Positions 58,114-64,000 of a stretch of 64,000 bases of DNA are shown here, piece after piece. The stretch covers positions 19,927 through 83,926 of the forward strand of contig JAEUKI010000021.1 of the NCBI GenBank assembly GCA_016793325.1, read 5' to 3'. This DNA is from Myxococcales bacterium (lineage in GTDB: Bacteria > Myxococcota_A > Polyangia > Polyangiales > Ga0077539). Numbering within the stretch: the first letter of the stretch is position 1; each line of letters starts with the position of its first letter. The notes under the pieces were generated by a model that was given only the letters and a program-made list of their open reading frames with translations, was not told where the DNA came from and did no database searches. Position numbers and translations under genes: made by a program.

Positions 58114-61110
58114 CTACGCCAGCAAGCCCTTCAAGATGCCGAGCTTTTGCGCCGGGCCGACCTCTCCGTCGACGCGAATTTGCCCGTGTTGATAGAGCGA
58201 TTTCACGTCTCCGCTCTTGGCGAGCTCGACGAGCGCGTCCTCGCTGAGCGAGACCGTGGTCTTCGCGTCGCCGTCGCCCTTGTGCGCGCCCTTGGCGTCG
58301 AGCACGAACGAGAGCTTCTCTCCGTCGGTCACCTTCACGCGGACGGGAGCCCCGAGCTCGGCGCCGAGCGAGGGGTTTTGCCCGAGCCGCGCGACGAGCG
58401 CGTCGAGGACCTTCGCCGACGGCGACGGACCGGTCGCGGCCGCAGCAGCAGCGCTCGCACCGGCGCCGCCACGAACGTTCGCGATCGCCGCCTTCGCCGC
58501 CTCGGGGTCGATCTTCTTCAAGAAGTTGAGCTTCTGCGACGCCATCAAATCGCCGGAGATCTTCAGCTTCTGCGTGGTGAAGAGCTGCATGGGATCGGCC
58601 TTGCCCGAGGCCATCGCGAGCCAGTCGTCCGTGCTCAGCGTGAGCGTGCAGTCCGCGTCCTGCGCGACGCCCGACGACGCTCCGCCCGGAGCGCTCTTCA
58701 GGTCGATCACGAACGAAGCGTCCGGACCCGTCAGCGTGAACAAGAACTTCTTGCCCACCTTCGCGACGAGCTCGGGGTGCTTCGCGATGTAGTCGTGAAT
58801 GCCGATGAACACGTCCGCCGCGAGGCCCGACGGCCACGACGAGCCGCCCGTGGTCGCGCCCGACGAACTCGACGCAGGCGCGGAAGCCGCAGCGCCGCCC
58901 AGGTATTTCGCGACCTTCGACGGGTCGATCTTCTTCAAGAAGTTGAGCTTCTGCGACGCCATGATGTCGCCCGAGATCTTGAGCTTCTTGGTCGTGTAGA
59001 GCTGCATCGGGTCGGCCTTGCCCGAGGCCATCGCGACCCAGTCGTCGTCCGAGAGCTCGAGCGTGCAGTCCGCGGCGCCCTTCGCGCCCGCGCTCGCCTT
59101 GCCTTCGTTCTTCAGGTCCATCGTCCAGACGGACTCGGGGCCCGTGAGCTTGAAGAGAAACACCTTGCCGATCTTCTTGGCGACGTCGGGGTTCTCCGCG
59201 AGGTAGTCGTTGATCCCTGCGAAGATGGCCTCGGTGGGGCGCATCGGTCCGCCGCTCGGCGCCGCGCTCGCCGCGGACTCAGCGGCCTTGGGCGCAGGCT
59301 GCTCTTCCTTGGGAATCTCCTTGTGAAACTCCGCGACGGCGTTGGTGAGCACGACCTTGTCGCGCTCCTTGGCCTTCACGCGGAAGAGCGCTGATCCGTC
59401 GGCGTTCTTCCAGAGCTCCGTGACGAGCGTCTCGCCAGGAATCACCGGGTCCGCGAAGCGCACGCGCACGGTGCTGAGCAGCCGCGGGTCGTTGCCCGCC
59501 ATCACCTTCACGACGTGCCGCGCGGCGAAGCCGAAGGTGCAGAGCCCGTGGAGAATGGGCTGCTTGAAGCCGAAATTCTGCGCGAAGTCTGGGTCTGCGT
59601 GCAAAGGGTTGATGTCGCCCGACAAGCGATAAAGCAGCGCTTGTCCCGGGTCGGTCTTCTCTTCGACGACGGCGTCCGGCGCGCGATCGGGGTAGGTCAC
59701 GTCGGTGTTGGGCCCGCGCTCGCCGCCCCATCCGCCCGCGCCGCGAACGAACGTGCTCACTTCGTTGACCGCGAGGAGCGTTCCCTTTTGGTCGAAGGTC
59801 TTCACTTCGGTGACGACGACCGCGCCCTTGCCCTTGTCCCAGATGTCCTTGATGCGCGCGCGGTGCTCGAGCTTCGCGTTCGCAGGGAGCGGGCGGAGCA
59901 CCTTGGTGAGCTGCTCGCCGTGCAAGATGCGGTCGAGGCCGTAGTTCATTCCGGGCGGTTGAACGCCGTCCATCGCGGCCTTCATGATCTCGCCGACCGC
60001 GATCGCCGCGGTCATCGTGGGCAGCGGACGAAAGCCCTCGGACGCGTTTTCGTACACGAGCGGGAGGTCCTTCGTGTCCATCGGATCGCGACCCGCGCCG
60101 ACGCCGAGCGCGTACAGCGAGACGTCGCGCTGCGTGTACTCGCTGTGCCTCGGCGGAAACTCGTACCCGAGCGCCGCGTCGACGTCGATGAACTCGTTGC
60201 CGCCCTTGCTCGGCTTGTTCACGTTGTCGAGCACGCTCTCGAGCGAGTCTTGAATTGTGGTGGGGTGCGTGCTCTTCGCGAAGTCCGTGATCTGCTTGAA
60301 CGAGCCCTGCACCTGCTCGATCGACAAGGGTTTTCCCACGGGAAAATTCTTGCCCACCGTGCGCTCCCAGCGGAGCTTGTTCACCACGCCGCCGCCCACT
60401 TCGAAGAGCCCGCCGGTCTCTTCACAGGACTCGTGGCAGAGGTAGGCGACCAACGGCGAGACGTACCGCGGCTCGAGCGCGTCGAGCAGGTTCTTCGGGA
60501 GCACGGTCTCGGTCATGCGCGAGCCCGCGATCGGCGCGATGGTGTTGACGCGGACGTTCTTCTTGGCGCCCTCGATCGCGAGCGTGTTCGCGAAGCCCAC
60601 GACGCCGAGCTTGGCCATCGAGTAGTTCGCCTGGCCGAAGTTGCCGTAGATGCCCGCGGCGCTCGCGGTCATGATGATCCGGCCGTAGCCCTGCTCGCGC
60701 ATGAGGTTCCACGCGGCGTGGGTCACGCGAAACGCGCCGAGCACGTGGACGCGGTAGATGAGCTCCCAGTCTTGCTCGGTCATCTTTTGAAAACTGGTGT
60801 CTCGCAGGATCCCGGCGTTGTTGATCACGATGTCGAGGCGACCGAAGGCGTCTGTCGCGCTCTTCACGATGGACGCGCCGTCCTCGACCGAGTCGTAGTT
60901 GGCGACCGCTTCGCCGCCCGCCGCTTTGATCTCGGCGACGACCTTGTCCGCCGCCTCGCTGCTCTTTCCTCCGCCGGTGTGGCCGCCGCCGAGGTCGTTG
61001 ACGACGACTTTGCAACCGCGGCTCGCGAGAAGAAGGGCGTGCGAACGCCCGAGGCCGTTTCCTGCACCTGTGACGATCGCCACGCGACCGTCGAACCGAA
61101 GCTCGGACAT
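58114..61110 (-). CDS. MFE-2-like multifunctional enzyme: dehydrogenase, hydratase 2 and three SCP-2 domains
   Basis: 998 residues from the ATG at 61110, with GAGG upstream; an upstream start is rejected because it crosses the operator region. Residues 1-300 are a short-chain dehydrogenase (VTGAGNGLGR, Asp39 for NAD, Ser150, Tyr163 and Lys167) of the (3R)-hydroxyacyl-CoA type. Residues 325-600 are a two-hotdog enoyl-CoA hydratase 2 with SGDINPLH (catalytic Asp499 and His504) and HGLCTFGF. Three SCP-2 lipid-binding domains follow (about 625-735, 762-868 and 897-998), separated by Ala/Ser/Gly linkers. Animal peroxisomal MFE-2 has one SCP-2. The first two SCP-2 copies share a 41-base identical DNA stretch, pointing to recent duplication. 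Confidence 0.95.
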   Translation of the reverse strand: MSELRFDGRVAIVTGAGNGLGRSHALLLASRGCKVVVNDLGGGHTGGGKSSEAADKVVAEIKAAGGEAVANYDSVEDGASIVKSATDAFGRLDIVINNAGILRDTSFQKMTEQDWELIYRVHVLGAFRVTHAAWNLMREQGYGRIIMTASAAGIYGNFGQANYSMAKLGVVGFANTLAIEGAKKNVRVNTIAPIAGSRMTETVLPKNLLDALEPRYVSPLVAYLCHESCEETGGLFEVGGGVVNKLRWERTVGKNFPVGKPLSIEQVQGSFKQITDFAKSTHPTTIQDSLESVLDNVNKPSKGGNEFIDVDAALGYEFPPRHSEYTQRDVSLYALGVGAGRDPMDTKDLPLVYENASEGFRPLPTMTAAIAVGEIMKAAMDGVQPPGMNYGLDRILHGEQLTKVLRPLPANAKLEHRARIKDIWDKGKGAVVVTEVKTFDQKGTLLAVNEVSTFVRGAGGWGGERGPNTDVTYPDRAPDAVVEEKTDPGQALLYRLSGDINPLHADPDFAQNFGFKQPILHGLCTFGFAARHVVKVMAGNDPRLLSTVRVRFADPVIPGETLVTELWKNADGSALFRVKAKERDKVVLTNAVAEFHKEIPKEEQPAPKAAESAASAAPSGGPMRPTEAIFAGINDYLAENPDVAKKIGKVFLFKLTGPESVWTMDLKNEGKASAGAKGAADCTLELSDDDWVAMASGKADPMQLYTTKKLKISGDIMASQKLNFLKKIDPSKVAKYLGGAAASAPASSSSGATTGGSSWPSGLAADVFIGIHDYIAKHPELVAKVGKKFLFTLTGPDASFVIDLKSAPGGASSGVAQDADCTLTLSTDDWLAMASGKADPMQLFTTQKLKISGDLMASQKLNFLKKIDPEAAKAAIANVRGGAGASAAAAAATGPSPSAKVLDALVARLGQNPSLGAELGAPVRVKVTDGEKLSFVLDAKGAHKGDGDAKTTVSLSEDALVELAKSGDVKSLYQHGQIRVDGEVGPAQKLGILKGLLA
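58505..58962. repeat. Direct repeat between SCP-2 domains 2 and 1
   Basis: An identical 41-base stretch lies at 58505-58545 and 58922-58962, within the coding parts for SGDxMASQKLNFLKKIDP. It indicates a domain duplication or gene conversion. Confidence 0.85.
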
Positions 61111-61257
61111 CTCAGAACCTCGCAGACTGCTGTGTGTTGTGTACGCCGGGCCCCGCTCCGCGGCCCAGCACAACGCCAGGTCCGCGGTCGGGAACTCATC
61201 ACCGAGCGCGCGCAGAGTCTCCCGCGCGAGTGCCCCCAGCGCAAGCGCGCTCACCAC

Positions 61258-61271
61258 TGAATGGTGATTCA
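61258..61271. promoter_or_regulatory. Operator-like palindrome 1 upstream of the MFE-2 gene
   Basis: TGAATGGTGATTCA, a near-perfect inverted repeat, 21 bases (two helical turns) from a second one. The half-sites resemble those of TetR-type fatty-acid-degradation repressors such as Bacillus FadR (consensus TGAATGAMTANTCATTCA). An AT-rich TAAATA lies between the two, a possible -10 region on the minus strand. Confidence 0.6.
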
Positions 61272-61278
61272 GTATTTA

Positions 61279-61292
61279 TGAATGGCCATTCA
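61279..61292. promoter_or_regulatory. Operator-like palindrome 2 upstream of the MFE-2 gene
   Basis: TGAATGGCCATTCA, a perfect 14-base palindrome about 170 bases before the MFE-2 start. It overlaps the last three bases of the upstream gene. Same half-site as palindrome 1. No regulator gene is adjacent. Confidence 0.6.
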
Positions 61293-63101
61293 GTAGAAGC
61301 GCGCTCGCCGCCGCCGGAGCGCGGCGATCACGACGATCGACCACAGAATCGACGCGGGTTTCGTCGGTGCGTCCGTCCTCGCCGCGCTGCGGCATGCGCA
61401 CCCGACGCTGGGTGGGCGCGCGCCTGCATCCGCCGCGATGTCGCTCGTCGTCGCGTCGCGGGACCCGTCGATCGCGTCGAGGTCCATACCGTCGCGGACG
61501 GATCCGTCGCTCGAGTCCGTGACGCCGCTCGCGTCGCGCGCAGCGTCCGTCGCCGAGCCGCTGTCGTCGCGCCCGCTGTCCATCGTCGCGCTCGCGTCTC
61601 GCGCGTCGGCGACATCGTCGGCGTCGGTGGCGTCGGTCGCGTCCGTCGCTGGATACGCGTCGCCGCTGTCCGGGTCGCACGAGGGCTCTCGCTCGCAGCG
61701 GCCCACCGAGCACTGGCCCGAGCACAACCCTGTCGCGCATCGCAGACCATCGGGCCGATCGCTGCACAGCCCGCGATCGCAGAACGAACACTGTCGATCC
61801 TCGCAGTGGTCGTCGATCGCGCACGGAGCGCCCGCGGGGTAGAAGTCCAAGCGGCCGTCGTCGGTGTCGAGGCCCGTCGGGTTGCGCGTCAACGCGACGT
61901 TGCGCGCGAGGGCGGGGTAGGGCGCCGTTCCGCCAAACGAGCTCGCGTTGAACGTGAACGCGTCGAGCAGCGTTCGCTCTGCGTCGAACACGACGAGCTC
62001 GTCGCCCGCTGGATCGATCGAGAATGTCCCGCGCCCGCGCGTCGAGAGCGCGATCGCGTCGGGCGTCGCTGGATCCGTCGCGCCGAGCTCCACGGTCGCG
62101 GCGCGCCCGTACACCGCGCGATACGCAGCGCCGTCCTCGGCGATCGTGATGCTCGCGCCGGGCATCACGGTGATCCCGCTCGGGATCGCGAAGAGCGCGT
62201 CGGGGCCGCCCGCGACGCCCTCGTCGCCGAACGCGTACCCGTCGAGCGAGAGCGCCTCGCCCGTGCGATTGGTGAGCTCGAACCACGCCCCGCCGCGAAC
62301 GCGATCGACCATGGGCGCGACGCGCTGGAGCGCGAGCGCCGTGGGGATGGTTCCGCTCGTGACGAAGTGCAGGGAGAAGACTTTGTCCAGCGTTCCGTCG
62401 GAGATTTCGTCGCGCGTGTGGCGCGTGCCCGCGGAGGGACCGCCGTAGTCCGTCATCGCGTCGACGACCCTCGACGAGAGCGCGTCGCTCGAGACGACGT
62501 CGGGGTTCGCGCCGTCGCTCGCGCAATACGCTGCTGTCGTGAAGCGCACCCCCGTGGGCCAGCCCGCGCGCCCGAGCGCCATCCACGGGACGAACAGCTC
62601 GAGCCCGTCGACCCCAACGCTGGCGCCGAACGTCGCGACCGAGCGGCCCGCAGGGTCGCGCACCACGCCGCCCGAGCCCGTCGCCACGACGATGAACTCG
62701 GGCCGCGAGTCCGCTCGAATCTGTGTGCTCGTATCTCGATCGAACGTGACCGCTCCGCTCGAGGGCGCGCGGTCGAGGTCGATCGCGAGCTGAACCATCG
62801 CGCACGCGGGCGGAGGCGCCGCGAAGCGCACGAAGACGCCGATCCCGTCGGGGTTGCCGTGAACGCGGAGCTGCGTGACGTCGATCGCGCCGCGGGCGTC
62901 GCCCGTTGAATCACGCCACACAAATTCACCGGGCTCCTCGCGGTCTCGCACGATGAACGCGCTGTCCGGCGCGGGCGCGTCGCGGGCGAGCCACTCGTTG
63001 GCGCGGCCGTCGGGCACGATGGGGTGCGCGAGCGCGATCGAGGGCGCGATCGAGGGCGCGAGGGCGGTCGCGAGGACGACTGCGAAATGAACCGACCGCA
63101 A
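61290..63101 (-). CDS. Secreted protein with lamin-tail-like domain and MYXO-CTERM-type tail
   Basis: 603 residues from a TTG at 63101, supported by the signal peptide that follows (LATALAPSIAPSIALA); no better start exists. Residues 25-230 are a beta domain with HPIVPDGRANEWL, the DGxxxEWxxRD opening of a DOMON/CBM9-like module (tentative). Residues 255-400 contain an LTD-like domain (WFELTNRTGEALSLDGYAFGDEG; LLDAFTFNASSFGG). A Cys-rich motif (CEDRQCSFCDRGLCS; CATGLCSGQC) follows, then a long TDATDADD linker. The C-terminus VGCACRSAARTD, hydrophobic helix and RRRRAR are a MYXO-CTERM-type sorting signal. Stays on the cell surface. Confidence 0.82.
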   Translation of the reverse strand: MRSVHFAVVLATALAPSIAPSIALAHPIVPDGRANEWLARDAPAPDSAFIVRDREEPGEFVWRDSTGDARGAIDVTQLRVHGNPDGIGVFVRFAAPPPACAMVQLAIDLDRAPSSGAVTFDRDTSTQIRADSRPEFIVVATGSGGVVRDPAGRSVATFGASVGVDGLELFVPWMALGRAGWPTGVRFTTAAYCASDGANPDVVSSDALSSRVVDAMTDYGGPSAGTRHTRDEISDGTLDKVFSLHFVTSGTIPTALALQRVAPMVDRVRGGAWFELTNRTGEALSLDGYAFGDEGVAGGPDALFAIPSGITVMPGASITIAEDGAAYRAVYGRAATVELGATDPATPDAIALSTRGRGTFSIDPAGDELVVFDAERTLLDAFTFNASSFGGTAPYPALARNVALTRNPTGLDTDDGRLDFYPAGAPCAIDDHCEDRQCSFCDRGLCSDRPDGLRCATGLCSGQCSVGRCEREPSCDPDSGDAYPATDATDATDADDVADARDASATMDSGRDDSGSATDAARDASGVTDSSDGSVRDGMDLDAIDGSRDATTSDIAADAGARPPSVGCACRSAARTDAPTKPASILWSIVVIAALRRRRARFY

Positions 63102-63144
63102 AGCGAGCGAAGTGTAGCGCTCGCGTCGCCGTCAGCGTCCCCCC

Positions 63145-63200
63145 CTTATCGCGACGCCCCGTTGATAAGGACCCCGCGCCGTGAGCCTTCTCCTACTGCG
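63145..63200 (+). repeat. Truncated hairpin repeat, copy D
   Basis: Left half only: CTTATCGCGACGCCCCGTTG, two extra bases, AAGGA, CCCCGCGC and the first loop bases through CTCCT. It is joined head to head with the full inverted copy at 63201. Confidence 0.75.
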
Positions 63201-63300
63201 GCGACGCCTTCCGTTGGCTACACGCGGGCTGAGTTTCTCGGGAGATTTCCCAGGAGTGAGCTCACTGCGTGTAGTCCTTCCAACGGGGCGTCGCTCTAGG
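63201..63300 (-). repeat. Full inverted hairpin repeat, copy E
   Basis: On the minus strand: GCGACGCCCCGTTGG, AAGGA, CTACACGC, 41-base loop, GCGTGTAG, CCAACGG. In plus coordinates the inner stem is 63218-63225 with 63267-63274 and the loop is 63226-63266. The outer arms also pair with copy D, so 63145-63300 can fold as one large palindrome. Lies between the two MYXO-CTERM-type protein genes. Confidence 0.85.
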
Positions 63301-63324
63301 CTCCCCGAAGGGAGCGCCGCGAGC

Positions 63325-64000
63325 TCAGGCCGCCTTGCGACGACCGCGCGCGCGGCGAGCGCCGAGCACGAGGCCGAGTCCGCCGAGGCCGATGAGCGCA
63401 ACGACGCTGCGCTCGTCGCTCACGGGCGCCGCAGGAACGCGGCATCCGCAAGCGCCGTCACCGGAGAGCGTCCCCACGAACGCGCCGCCGTCCATCACGC
63501 CGCCGTCGCCGCCGTCGCGACCACCGTCGCCGACGCCGCCGTCGGGCTGCATCGAGACGCACATTCCGCGAGTGGTGTCGCAGACGGGCGTCGGGGCCAT
63601 GCAGTTCGCGCTCGCCATCGCCGCCGGCATCGCAGGATCGATGCGGGCCGCGCCAGCTTCGCGCATGTCGTTGTCGGGCACGCAGTCGTTGTCCGAGTCA
63701 CGATCGAGGAAGTCCGCGCTGCCATCGCGGTCGGTGTCGACCGGCATGGCAGGCGTGCCGCCCGCTTCGATGGAGTCGCTGACGCCGTCACCGTCGCTGT
63801 CGAGGTCGAGGTGCGAGGGCGTCATGTCCATGTCGAGGTCCATCATCCCTTCGGCCATACGCTCGGTGCGGGTGGGGATTCCGTCGCCGTCATCGTCCGC
63901 GTCGAGGTAGTCGGGGATCATGTCGCTGGTGCCCATGCCCATGGGCACCATGCCGTCGGTGTTTCGCGGGTTCATCGCGTCGGCGCCGATTTCGTCGCGC
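63325..64000 (-). CDS. Thrombospondin type 3-like calcium-repeat protein with MYXO-CTERM tail (5' end missing)
   Basis: At least 216 residues from an in-window ATG at 63975, but the frame is open beyond position 64000, so the true start is outside. Residues contain calcium-binding DxDxDG-type repeats (DADDDGDGIPT; DLDSDGDGVSD; DTDRDGSADFLDRDSDND) as in thrombospondin type 3 and bacterial adhesins. A Gly/Asp linker leads to GACGCRVP, a hydrophobic helix (SVVALIGLGGLGLVLGA) and RRARGRRK, which is the MYXO-CTERM sorting signal. Surface-anchored by that signal. Copies D and E of the hairpin repeat lie just downstream of its stop. Confidence 0.88.
   Translation of the reverse strand, partial: RDEIGADAMNPRNTDGMVPMGMGTSDMIPDYLDADDDGDGIPTRTERMAEGMMDLDMDMTPSHLDLDSDGDGVSDSIEAGGTPAMPVDTDRDGSADFLDRDSDNDCVPDNDMREAGAARIDPAMPAAMASANCMAPTPVCDTTRGMCVSMQPDGGVGDGGRDGGDGGVMDGGAFVGTLSGDGACGCRVPAAPVSDERSVVALIGLGGLGLVLGARRARGRRKAA

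Noticed and set aside
1..64000. tRNA or rRNA genes
   Set aside because: I looked for the conserved T-arm and acceptor patterns in the intergenic regions and saw none that fold into a cloverleaf.

Overview
The window is high-GC, lipoprotein-rich DNA from a large-genome deltaproteobacterial predator-type lineage, most likely a myxobacterium (Polyangia/Sandaracinaceae-like; inferred). The signs are many lipoproteins with Asp/Ala/Gly/Ser linkers (DAGVDSG type), two proteins ending in MYXO-CTERM-like tails (Cys motif, helix, Arg cluster), two Ser/Thr kinase plus PEGA/TPR gene pairs, a bacterial dynamin, and an animal-type multifunctional beta-oxidation enzyme. GC at third codon positions is so high that most real genes have long open frames on the opposite strand. 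I treated those as shadows. No rRNA, tRNA, IS element, prophage or CRISPR array is visible.

Layout. 1-5.8 kb: secreted lipoproteins, a membrane protein and two copies of a dispersed hairpin element. 5.8-17.4 kb: a six-repeat lipoprotein, an htrA-vanY pair, a small lipoprotein, an EVE-domain protein, a leaderless subtilisin divergent from a class I glutamine amidotransferase with a third hairpin copy between them, and a large lipoprotein. 17.4-24 kb (minus strand): kinase + PEGA pair 1, a lamin-tail lipoprotein, and hisS translationally coupled to an aromatic-repeat beta-barrel-like protein. 24-29 kb: an OB-like lipoprotein, truncated globin + MFS exporter, a lipoprotein with six pacifastin-like domains, and a protein ending in a J-domain. 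29-35 kb (minus): sppA-aroC-aroKB, with aroK and aroB fused, then a lipoprotein. 35-42.8 kb: a beta-hydroxyacid dehydrogenase, a dynamin-like GTPase, an M48 protease, Cys-rich and DUF3105 lipoproteins, and an HExxH protease. 42.8-45.3 kb: an adenosylcobalamin-type riboswitch heading a two-gene operon for a beta-propeller lipoprotein and a second surface lipoprotein, a candidate cobalamin-capture system. 45.4-49.6 kb: PEGA + kinase pair 2 and a tandem-repeat lipoprotein. 49.6-56.7 kb: blaI/copY-type repressor, M56 protease and a czcCBA-like metal-efflux RND operon. 56.9-61.3 kb: an SCPx-type thiolase and an MFE-2-like dehydrogenase/hydratase with three SCP-2 domains, preceded by two TGAATG..CATTCA-type palindromes. 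61.3-64 kb: two MYXO-CTERM-type proteins flanking two more hairpin copies; the last gene runs off the window.

The most novel-looking signals are (i) a family of roughly 100-bp hairpins with an invariant 41-nt loop, an AAGGA bulge and compensatory stem changes, seen at four loci plus one divergent relative upstream of blaI; (ii) the riboswitch-controlled surface lipoprotein pair; and (iii) the MFE-2/SCPx operon resembling peroxisomal side-chain oxidation.
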